Shown in pieces: positions 33,301-42,223 of a DNA stretch of 64,000 nucleotides (position 1 is its first letter; the number at the start of each line of letters is the position of its first letter). The position numbers and the translations under genes were made by a program. The notes under the pieces are model-generated. The model was not told the origin of the DNA, ran no database searches, and was given only the letters and a program-made list of their open reading frames with translations. Source of the DNA: Apiotrichum sp. Y4204 (taxonomy: Eukaryota > Basidiomycota > Tremellomycetes > Trichosporonales > Trichosporonaceae); assembly GCA_025531455.1 (NCBI GenBank), contig JAMYHL010000011.1, positions 682,001 through 746,000 of the forward strand. Direction: 5' to 3'.

Positions 33301-34844
33301 GTCGTGATCCAGGGGTTGCCGCCCTGCTGAGGGAAAACAGAGACATCCACAGTCGTGCGGCTGTCACAGTCCCCAAGGTTGGCGCACCCCGGAATGACGA
33401 GGAACATGTTGTAGATCCCGGCCGAGCCGACGTAAGGGTAGAGCGTCAAGGCGGTGTCATGCTTCTGGTCGACTGGGACGGTGGCCATCATGAAACCCAT
33501 CTCAGTGCCGGATATGTTGGATGGAGCCGTTTGGTTCACCCAGTTGCCGACAGCATTGACACTGCTGTTCGACTTTCCACACACACCCTCATTGTTCGAC
33601 TGCACGTATGAAGCATACGCGCCGTCCGAGAGTAGCTGGATGTAGTTGAGAGCCGAACCGGCACCGTCCCATCCCTCGAGCGAAAGCTGTATTCCCGTGA
33701 TGCTGATAAGGCCGTCCTCGAAGAGATAGTCCTGGGCCCAGACATTGTCCGCGGTTGAGAGGGTGCAGTGCGGGTTGCAGCTCTCGTCTTTGCCGTCGTT
33801 GGAGAACTTGAGCTTGCGCACTGTGTTGTCTGGCAAGGTCGTCAAGGTGAACTCTGTCGCGGCACGTCCGTCGAGGCGGCCGTTGGCGATGCGCACACCG
33901 GCCACAGATAGGAACGTGTTGGAGAGGACCTGGACCTGTGCTGGGCTCTTGTCGCGCGCATACCATGTCCCAGCACCTGGACACAGGAGACGATCCGCAT
34001 TGTTGTGCTCGTGGTTGTCGGAAGCCGGGCCAGCGACGACGCTCAGGCCGCCATACTGAGAAGCGGCAGCGGGAACGGTAAACGGGGTGAGGTACCCAGA
34101 ATTCCCTGTTGTTGCCGTGTTTGGAGGGGCGATGGGAAGCGAAGCTAAGGAGCGGAAGGCAGACGTGTTTCGGCTGTCTGCAAAACGAGTGGAGAACTCG
34201 CCTCCAAAATACAGGCTGCTGCCGTTTGTGCTCGAGGAAATCACGTCGACACGCCCGTTGAGGCCGCCGAACGGTACTGCGGTAAACGATGATGACTGTG
34301 TTGACCAGCACGCAACGTTGCCTCCTGCTCCTGTTGGCGGGTTGAACAACCCTCCAGCCCACACCTCGCTGTGCGCGTCGTCGCAGAAGACAGTTTCAAC
34401 TGGCCCTGACAATCCGTTTCCCAGCGCGACAAACTTCTTCTCGTCGACAGAGTACGCGATAAAGTTGGCCGAGTTGACGGATGCCATCGAGGAGAACTCG
34501 CCGCCGACGTACAGCGTGCCGCTCGACATGCACAGCGAGTTGATGTGGCCGCCGTCGTTCGTTGTCCCCAGCACCGTCACAGAGCCATCTGCGTTACGAA
34601 TGATCAGTGAATCCCCGTTTTGGGAGAAAGTGGTCGTCGTATTTGAGCTGGCGTCAAACGGCGACTGCGCGGTGTGCCAGTCGAGGCCAGCAAACGCTCC
34701 GCCGAGGCCGACAGAGCCCATGCGGCCAAAGTCAACGGCGGGGAGGTCGGCCGGCGCGGGAGTGGAAGACGCCATTACCGCGGGGAGGAGGGCGGTTGCG
34801 GCGGCAAAAGCCCCCAAGTGGCGTATTGGGGGATTGCGTCGCAT
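30312..34844 (-). CDS. RAX2: Rax2-like cell-polarity marker with C-terminal SH3 domain
   Basis: A single 1,510-codon frame. The ATG at 34844 is the first in frame and gives a signal peptide (RHLGAFAAATALLPAVMA). The long ectodomain has repeated kelch/propeller-like blades with the recurrent G-x-LYVGGEFSS or DTLFVGGANL pattern, typical of Rax2 (cortical marker for polarity). A Ser/Thr-rich linker lies near residues 625-675. One membrane span (about 1315-1340) is followed by a basic stop-transfer CLRRRERKQR. Residues 1449-1503 read as an SH3 domain: MRYDFFGPDL, ELPMRAGQRVIVLDD, DEWWYC, GREGVVPSS. Family knowledge: yeast Rax2 marks previous division sites with Rax1, and I do not recall an SH3 domain in it. 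A cytosolic SH3 would let this copy bind Pro-rich polarity factors directly. Confidence 0.88.
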   Translation of the reverse strand: MRRNPPIRHLGAFAAATALLPAVMASSTPAPADLPAVDFGRMGSVGLGGAFAGLDWHTAQSPFDASSNTTTTFSQNGDSLIIRNADGSVTVLGTTNDGGHINSLCMSSGTLYVGGEFSSMASVNSANFIAYSVDEKKFVALGNGLSGPVETVFCDDAHSEVWAGGLFNPPTGAGGNVACWSTQSSSFTAVPFGGLNGRVDVISSSTNGSSLYFGGEFSTRFADSRNTSAFRSLASLPIAPPNTATTGNSGYLTPFTVPAAASQYGGLSVVAGPASDNHEHNNADRLLCPGAGTWYARDKSPAQVQVLSNTFLSVAGVRIANGRLDGRAATEFTLTTLPDNTVRKLKFSNDGKDESCNPHCTLSTADNVWAQDYLFEDGLISITGIQLSLEGWDGAGSALNYIQLLSDGAYASYVQSNNEGVCGKSNSSVNAVGNWVNQTAPSNISGTEMGFMMATVPVDQKHDTALTLYPYVGSAGIYNMFLVIPGCANLGDCDSRTTVDVSVFPQQGGNPWITTVDQRVQVDTTVLLYSGLVDASSPQFNPTINVSLPPNPLPVGTDNYVVVASGVQMTLTGLSDGSQSPWNPPGTPSGTNTIGPSMTNGGTETNTPGGSSQGTLPGSSGPSQTGSAAPGSSTAGSPSGGVTGTSTSTTNPSSANPSSTSPSSTSSTVPSLPSSYIRSAFGVYEWARTVANVNAATDALANTTETVISELGFSFDIARNASSAKDFKIVSIAAANDTVYVGGKFVLANSYSNVVSTSHTIGADSLASGGLDGVVNAAAAAGNNIYFGGEFTKTVKDSVQVNYLAKWDPSSKSWSGVAGGVDGPVDSLTTVGEKLLVTGRFTSVVSADGVSTPTGGYAIFDTAKGEWSPSGVLFGTGAAAAAGKDDATYLAGRFLGSSRNAVPGVASLVMKDGKAAIETIQGTSFSNKGSASTTSTPSRRALPLGWLGNLRRAFHVARADPAPVPPTTDEAPATLAGTYWTNSSAEGKPKVTIIGGNFTSGNNIAGLAFQHEKTPMTGPTPPVNGVVRALYVLEDTLFVGGANLNVPNVGTGILAYDLRGGKWAGGYSLAGKSGDVVVHAIGRQGDSDVLVAAGNFASTNDGNFACAAVCVWNNGRKQWSQPGQNATISGGEVRAIDFGGPQLDTLVAGGSFVLGGKNVYAAQYHFGSNSWSGMDGLPGPVLSLAINDKNMSNIFAAGVDASNSQPYLQRWDGQSWTAQHSDALSRGTVIQQLAFVPLKTPHDANGVIENNRMLMASGDINLGSGNVSSALYDGNKWHPYLVGSTSKGKIGSISSLFWSDRHFSFDIRKYLARGLVVLVAIAIATGLILILILLILLGAFCLRRRERKQRPLQHYDDKGSEVSSTHQLIHDSVQTALERSLMQPAPEHHHGAGEAAGVAGIGAAGLGAAGYMGRNSTESQYHDADDEFVATGAGPFEDNSSDEGRETMMRYDFFGPDLQPGELPMRAGQRVIVLDDEQSDEWWYCRDPETGREGVVPSSECDEVNPRGRN

Positions 34845-37524
34845 GGCGGGAGCGGTATGCGAACGCGTGATGAAGAGGTCGAAGAATGGAGCGGAGAACG
34901 CCCCGCGGGCGAAGTGAACAGGTGTAAACGAGTGTGGTGGTGGAGTCGAAGAGGATGAGGGGGGGCGCGGCGGAGAAGGAGGATGGCGAGGGCGGAAGAA
35001 GAAGGGGAAAGGAAAGAAGAGGATAAAGTCGTTAAAGGGTGGATGATGCAAAAGACATGTGCAACGATGAGTCGGTGAGAATCGTGATGGTGAGGGTGCG
35101 AGTGGGATGGATGCTGGTGGCCACTACTGGTACTACTGCTCTTGCAGGTTCCCGCTTTGCCCGCTGTCTGGGATCTGGGAGTAGTAGTACTTTGTTCACC
35201 AGGAATGAAGTCCCACGGGCACGGACCAGAACCGAGCAAGCGGTTTGCAGAAATCCGAAAAGGGTGTCTCTCGTGGGGGTTCGTTGGGTTCGTTTGGGTA
35301 CTTTGGGTTGCAAACAGGGAGAGGAGAGATTGTATAAGGGGCGAAGCAGGGGGGGCAGGGGGGGTTGAGGGGCGGGAAGGTCTCCGATTTCGACTGAACG
35401 AGCGAGCGCGCGTGGTGTGTGTAAGTTGTCGTGATGTTTGTGTCGTTAGAACCACAGAAGGGCGACCGGGGGGCGGTGTGTTGTTTACCTCGTGTAGAAT
35501 GTGTGTGTGTGTCTCTTGGAAGTGGTCGTGGAGACAACTTTCTCTTTCGTTGTCGACGGCGACGAGCGGCGGCTGGATGATGGCACTGCAACGAGCGACG
35601 AGCAGCAACGGGGAGAAAGAAGAAAGGAAAGAGGGAGAGGGGAAGACAAGGGGATGTGGTTACAGTGGCTGGGGGGGAGGATGCCGGAGAACGGGGGGCA
35701 AGTCTTCTCAGCATCCTCTCGTCGCCACCTCTGCTCGCCCGCCTGTCTGCTAGTCGCCCTCTCCTGGCCAAACAGGCACGACACCACACGTAAAGGGAAA
35801 GTAACAGCGCGCGACCTGCTTTCAGAGGCGGGTGGCCCAAGGCGCAAGGCGCGGCGAATAGGGACTGTAGCAACGCCACAATAAACTACCATTCTAGCTT
35901 CTAACACGCTCAACCTATAGTCTAGTTTTTGGCATGCTAGATCTGGTCGTTTTTCAACAGCACGAAACTCGCTGCACACCAGTGACAACCTCTGATTCTC
36001 GGATCCTCTGAATGAATAGGAAATAACAACACAATTTAAGACATGAAAATTCACAACCACATCATGCGGACGGCAGTGAGGCATGCTGCCCCAGATCCTG
36101 CATGCTGCATGAACTGTGCTCATGTGTGCTGCGTACCGCGTGCCGTGCTGTCATCCTGGTCATGATGTGCCCATTTGGGGTTCTTGGCTGTACCTTTTGG
36201 CCATGAGAGCTCCTCGCTCCGCGCAGAGCTCTCTCGATCTCTCGGAGATGAGAGGACTGGCCGGCCTGGCCATTCCCCCCCGGTGAAAGCGCGTACCTCT
36301 CACACATACCGTGCCTTGACCGTCCACGGCCAGGGGACACAAAAGGGTGCGCGTGCCTGGCAAAAGGGTAATTCTCCTTGTTCGCAGCCGTCTCGGCTCC
36401 TATGCATGTTTATGCAACTGGGCAGAAAAATCCTATTGAGCTAATAAGGCCTGTCATATGTTAACAGCATCTGTGCCGTTATTTGTGCAAGCCCTCACAA
36501 ATCGCATTGATACAGAGAACCAGATACAAAGATCCAGAGCCATACCGCGCAATGTCGTGTAGGTCATTTCCATTGACAAGAGATGACCGCGCTGTCGAGA
36601 TCCTTCTCGGTCACGGGCGCGCATCGTATGTTTATATGGGAACAAGACAAACTTGCACATAGGAGATAAGAACGCGGGAGAGGGAGAGTTAAGCGTAGAC
36701 ATGCCACGGGAGTACGGAGATGTGATGTGGTGTTGATCTGCACGCGGCGGATTCTAGGCACCACACCCCAACTTTAGCAACTTTGGCAGGGGGAGCACTC
36801 AAGTAGATCTCTTCACTCTAGAAGCAGAGTACGAACCAGGTCCTGACTATTAACATCAGAGGCCAGGAGGGATCCGCGTCATGGGGCGCAAAACAGGTTT
36901 CGAGCTTGAGCACAGTCCCCTGCAGATCTCACATGCAATGCCGGCCTTCCTCCCACTGTAACATTGTGTAGCTGCAGCCTGCAGCGCGTGCTGCGTGCGG
37001 CCTCGCGCCTGGATAGGTTTGAGCACATTTTGTCGCGTCAAGGACGATCATGTCAGAGACTAGACGATCAGCATTGGTGATTCTCGCGAACTGTGCACAT
37101 CCGTCGATATGAATCAGCAGTAGTTGGTTGGTGGCCAGGTCCCTTTTTACGTAAACGTCTGGAGTTCAGCATGGGCTCCGCATATCCGCATGGCACACAT
37201 GGCGCGCGCGATCGCCGCATGGCCTACATGCCTCGGGGTTTACTTCCCTGTCTCCCTTTGTGGCACTTTTTGTCGTGTTGTTGATCGGTCTCGGCCGGCC
37301 GGAATTGGGACACTTTGGCTCTGAGCTCTGATATCCCCACCTGCCCGGTACGGAATAACCGTGTTGAGTGGTTGGTGCTCAAACGCGCGTTCGACTCGGA
37401 TCTTTGTATCTCGATCATTATCATCATCTCTCCACATCAGTCTGCTGTCACTTCTGAGCCAGCAACAACAGCATCGCCCCCACACACCCCACACACCCTT
37501 CTCACGCTCTCACAATTTCACAAC
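34845..37524. other. divergent intergenic region, RAX2 / PEX19
   Basis: The first kilobase (34845-35900) is strongly strand-biased. Read from RAX2 it is pyrimidine-rich with long C and T runs and a CA run near 35500, as expected of a long leader or promoter. The open frames there are composition artefacts. From 35900 to 37480 I see no gene. A pyrimidine/CA-rich leader precedes PEX19 at about 37430-37524. Confidence 0.5.
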
Positions 37525-38871
37525 ATGGTCGCACCACCTGGTGGCAAAGACAATGCCGCGGCGAGCGGGTCCAACCCGTCGCCGCCCAAGCCCTCCAACT
37601 ACCGCAGCCCCGCCGTGGAGGATGACGACGACGACGACCTCGACGACCTTGACGGTATGCATACACAAGATAAAATAAAATGCCAGGCTCTAATCACCCA
37701 GACGTGCTCGACTCGTTCAATAAGCCCGCAGGGAACCTTGGGAAACGGGCGCAGCCGGACGCGGGCCCGAGCTCGAGCGCGGCGGCACCGTTGCCGCCGG
37801 CCGCTGCTGCTGCTGCGAGCGAATCCGATCCGGCAGCGGGAAACGTAGACGACGACGAGTTCCAGGCGTCGCTGATCGAGGGCATGGAGTCGCTATTGCG
37901 CTCGCTTGCGGCCGAGCACCCGCCGGGGCCCATGCCTGACGCCAAGGGCGCGACGGCGAAGGCCGGTGCGAAGGAGTCGGAGCCGGGGCTGAGCAGCGAG
38001 GAGGAGGAGAAGGCGTTCCAGCGTGCGGTGGAGATGATGCTCTCGGGCGAGGGTATGGAGGCGCTCGGCATGGAGGGCAAGACTGGGGGAGCAGCGGGCA
38101 AGACGCCGTCGCCTGGTCCTGGGCCGTCGACCACGACCAAGGGGCGCGCGGCGCCGAACGCGAGCTTTGACGAGACGATCCGCAAGACGATGGAGTCGAT
38201 CAACAAGGGCGGCGCGGGTGCGGCTGCCGGTGCGGACATGCCGGGCGACCTGGCCGCGCTGCTCAAGCAGCTGAGCGAGGACCCGTCTGCGCTCGACGGG
38301 CTCGGCGACGACGACGACGACCTCGGCGGCCTCCTCGACGGCATGATGGCGCAGCTCATGAGTAAGGAGGTGCTCGAGGAGCCGATGACAGAGCTGGCTG
38401 CCAAGGTGAGTGCGGATGGTGGGAATGCTGGGTCGGTGTGTGGGTGCATGCGGGTGGCGGCTGGGCGTGGGCGCCGGTGATGGAGGGGTTCTCATTCAGC
38501 TAGCCCCACGTTCCACTCCCCGCCAACCACTGTGCTCTCAACGACCAGAAATATTCCCAGCTGACAACAGTACCCCGACTACCTCGCAAACCCGCCCGCA
38601 GGCGTGAGCGCCGCCGATCTGGACAAGTACCGGCAGCAGCACGGGCTGGTGCAGCAGATCCTGGCGGTGTTCAAGCGCAAAAACTACTCGGACGATGTGG
38701 ACGGCAAGGAGGTGGCGCGCCTCGTTGGCGAGATGCAGGATCTCGGCGGGCCGCCGAGCGAGATTATGGGCGAGCTGCCCGAGGGTCTTGTGAGTTGCGA
38801 AATCTGGGTTGTTGCTGACGTTTTAGGACCTCGGAGCGCTGGGCGGTGACGAGGGGTGCACGATCATGTAG
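37525..38871 (+). CDS. PEX19: peroxin-19, peroxisomal membrane-protein chaperone
   Basis: Four exons: 37525-37654, 37702-38405, 38571-38789 and 38827-38871. They give 365 aa. Family knowledge: Pex19 binds peroxisomal membrane proteins in the cytosol and docks on Pex3. Visible: the acidic N-terminal Pex3-binding type motif DDLDDLDDVLDSF (split by intron 1), a disordered Ala/Pro linker, a helical cargo domain (EFQASLIEGMESLLRSL to LMSKEVLEEPMTELAAKYPDYL), then VFKRKNYSDDVDGKEV and MQDLGGPPSEIMGELP. It ends CTIM, a farnesylation CaaX box, at residues 362-365. The last exon (45 nt) supplies this box, so intron retention would remove the lipid anchor. Confidence 0.95.
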
Positions 38872-39523
38872 TGGATGTACGGCGATAGAAATTGGTGGCC
38901 ACGGTAGAGAAGATGGCGGGAGATTACTGACGATCACGCGGTGCTACCACCATGACTGACGGCTGAGAACGGATCTGACCCGCGTCGGCACCGATCTCAA
39001 GACGCGCCAAGAATGCTGTCAGGGCGCGTCGACGCGAGTCTCGCACGAGATGAGCTCGTTCGCCTCATATCACCCGTGGAATGCCGTTGTCTTCTTGTCC
39101 TTCGCTAGCTGGCCGTTTAGGTATACTGATGACTCGGAAGATGACTCGGAAAGTGCACAGGAGTTCCACAAACTACCACAACATCCCAAAGGCCCTCTCA
39201 CAACCACACACCCCTTCCAGACCGCCTTCCGCTGCCTTCGGCGCGGAGCATCGCCCGCAACGCCGACACCGCCTTCCTGACTGTACAGTACAGCAACAAA
39301 AGACAATCTCGGACGCTGTGCAATCACTCCGCCATGCATCCATCAGGGCAGCCGCGCTTCAACAGTCATGGTATCGCATGTAGCGGGTATGGTACAAGCG
39401 GCGGACCGCGGATGTATGTGTATGCGGTGGTGGGAAGGTCGCGGTCATCGCGTTTTGGGAAGTATGGATATGGGTTTGGCTGTGCAAGATGAGACGGAAT
39501 CGCACCAGGAGGGCAATCTGGAT
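38872..39523. other. tail-to-tail intergenic, PEX19 / PUS1
   Basis: A 652-bp convergent region. There is no coding signal beyond short frames. Confidence 0.45.
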
Positions 39524-41603
39524 TTATCCCTCAAGTTCGCCGCGCTTGAGCGCGCCGACGTCGAGCTCCTCATCCTCGCTCTCGAGGGCGTCGTCCTCGC
39601 CCTCGCCCTTCTCCCCCGCGCCCTCGCCCTCCTTCTTGCCGTCAAAGTACTTCTTGCTCGTGAGCTTGACGAGCGCCGTGTCCGGGATCGTGCCCTCCGT
39701 GCTGCCGTTAGCGGGGGTGCAATGGTACGGGAACAGGGGGTGGATACTCACTTGAGGAAGGAGAACGTCTTGGAGACGGTGCAGTCAATCTGCCGGATCC
39801 ACTTGTGGAAGCTTCTGTCAGCGAGGATTTAGCTCCAGATACCCACATGTTCTGCTCGAGCTCGACCTCGCGCATCTTCTCGTAGATCCACTTGACCTTG
39901 AAGTCGTGCATCTGGTCCGCGTACTTTTCGAAGAGGACGTACGAGCGCACCTCGTCGTTCGTCTTGGGCATTGTGCGCGCGCGCTCGTTGTACGTCTTGA
40001 ACTGCGGCTGCTCGAGGAGGAGGCCGAGCGGGGGTGCCTTGGGAATGTGGATGCGCTTCGGGCCTGAGAGTGAGGATTATTCTTCGAGAAAGAAAGTCAG
40101 ACGTACCAAAGGTCTCGGGGAGGAGAGATGCCGGAGTACCAGTCCTGCACGCGAGCATGGCGAGCGACATCATCTTGCGCTGTGGGTCAGCCACGGCGGA
40201 CACCTTAACTCACAATCTGGTGGAGCATAAAGCTCTGGCCGTGGATCCGCACCGAGATCCACTCAATGTCGCCGTACACTGCGGGATCGCGCACGTCAAG
40301 GCTGATCATGAATCGCTTGACCGAGCTGTCCTTGAACGGCTTGCCGACCGTGTAGTTGTGGAAGTTGTGCGTGCCCTTGTACTCTGCAATGAGGGCGCGG
40401 AAGCGCGCCAGCGTGTCGGGGTCGCAGCGCCACGCGCGGCGGCGCTCAAACTCGCCACGCGCGCGCGGGTCAATCTCCTCGCCCTCGACAGGCGGAGGAG
40501 CTGGCGGCGCAGCATTGACAAACTCGGCAGGCACCTTGACCACGTCCCGCCAGCCCGGAGACGTCTCGTCCAGCGTCTTGGCGAAGGGGTCGTCCGACGC
40601 CGGGGGGAGGAGACAGTACGACGGGAGGAGGTACTCGTACACCCGCGAATCGCATGCACTGGGGATCAACGAGAATCCAAATACCCAATACTCACGTCCT
40701 CGCCTGGAAGCTCTTCATCGTGCGCACCCAGCCCCACATGCGGATCTGGTCCGGGAGGAACGAGTTGACGTACGCCGTCAGGTCCGGGAACTCGGGGGGG
40801 ACGGGCGGGTCCATGATGAGCTTGAGCGAGATACTGTCCGTCAGCGGGTGTCAGGCGGCGATCCAAGAGATGAAGTCGTCCAAGCGTACATCTCTCTGCA
40901 CATCACCATACCCACCAGTTTCCAGCAGCGTGCACGCCCGCATCTGTACGCGCCGCGCGCTGCATGTCGACCTTTTTGTGGTCGCGCGCATTGTCCTCCG
41001 AGATGGCGCCGGCCTTGGCGAGCGCGGCGAAGAAATCCCCCTCAATCGTCCGCGATCCGTGTGTCTGGCTGCAATGTGAGCGAAAGAAACGAAAAGCTCC
41101 AGCACAGCCGCCAGGACTCACATCTGCATGCCGCTGTATCCCGTCCCGCAATATCCAAGCAGGACCGCCGCACGCTTCTTCGGCAGCCGCTTCTCCTTGG
41201 GCTCTCCCTCCCCCTCCTCTCCACCTTCAGCCTTCACCTTGCCAGCCGCAATCGCCTCCTCCTCGTCGGCAGGCACCGCATCCTTCTTCTTATCCCACCA
41301 GCTGCTCCGCCCAGGCCGCCCGCGCGCCGCGCCCTTGGCCTTGCGCTTGTCGTCCCACGCGCGAAAGTTCTTCCCCTTGCCCCTCCCGCCGCCGCCGCCG
41401 CGCCCTCCCCGTCCACGGTCTCCGCGGTCGCCACGGTCCCCGCGACGGTTCTCCCCACCCTCACCACCCTCGCCGCCCTCGCCCCTCTCGGTCTTCACCT
41501 CGCCACCGTCGGCGTGCGCGCGCTTCGCGGCGGGCTCGCCGCCGCTCTCGGCCTTGCGCTTCCCGTCGGACGGGGGGAGGACGGGCTTGATTTCCTCGGC
41601 CAT
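39524..41603 (-). CDS. PUS1: tRNA pseudouridine synthase 1 (TruA family)
   Basis: Eight exons: 41603-41122, 41068-40916, 40833-40696, 40658-40214, 40179-40107, 40063-39847, 39814-39752 and 39701-39524. They give 582 aa, with all phases closing. Family knowledge: Pus1 isomerises uridine in tRNA, U2 snRNA and mRNA. Visible: [14 protein letters not shown] (start of the fold, near residue 150), the catalytic ARTDAGVHA loop with Asp near 203, [28 protein letters not shown], and late [16 protein letters not shown]. The N-terminal 145 residues are an added tail with an RGD/RGG-rich patch (about 50-75) and Lys-rich stretches, likely nuclear targeting or RNA contact. The C-terminus is Glu/Asp-rich. 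Confidence 0.95.
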
Positions 41604-42223
41604 GATGTGTTGTGTGGGTGGATATAGACGGCGGAATTGGGAGGAGATGAGCTGCCACAGTCCTCGCATTCGAAGATGAAGAATGTGAACGACAGGATCG
41701 AGACATTCGAGCAGCGCAATCCATTCATCCAGCTCTGAAAAACGGACGAAAGCAATGATCAGTCACGTGACTGTGGAGCAGGGGCAAAAGTGGAGGTGGA
41801 GGTGGTCCACCACTCAAGTTCGAATCTCAACCTCATCAGTCCTGCAGCTGTTTCAGGCGGCATCATCTCATCTCGGTGCTAAAGAGGCGCGCCGCCACAC
41901 AGGCGCAAGTTCCCGATAAGTCTACACAGGGTTTAGAATGGTACAAGTATGGTCGTGATGATTGTACAAGCGCTTGTGCAAGTGGTGCACGTATGGGTGG
42001 AAGGTAATGTTTCTGTGAATGGTGGTGATAGCTTTTGGAATGTCGCCACAGGATGGGCTTGCCGGGGCTGATTGTGTGACACTTGTTGATGAATTCTGAA
42101 CATACTTGCAAGCTTCTGGCGCGAACATTACCGGCGACACACAGGATGTTCTTTTCGATTCGGACCTGAGATGAGATCGGGTCGTTTTGTTTTTCTTTTG
42201 GGGCATCATGAAGCGGATCGTTT
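41604..42223. other. intergenic, PUS1 5' side / F-box-like gene 3' side
   Basis: 620 bp with no gene. A CACGTGAC E-box-like palindrome (GTCACGTGAC) sits at about 41762-41771, roughly 160 bp upstream of PUS1. Confidence 0.4.

Noticed and set aside
34845..35051. 69-codon N-terminal extension of the Rax2-like protein
   Set aside because: It begins at TTG, not ATG, and would bury the clear signal peptide starting at 34844.
40356..41627. 423-codon open frame antisense to PUS1
   Set aside because: Overlaps eight PUS1 exons and their splice sites; low-complexity Arg/Ala/Pro composition.
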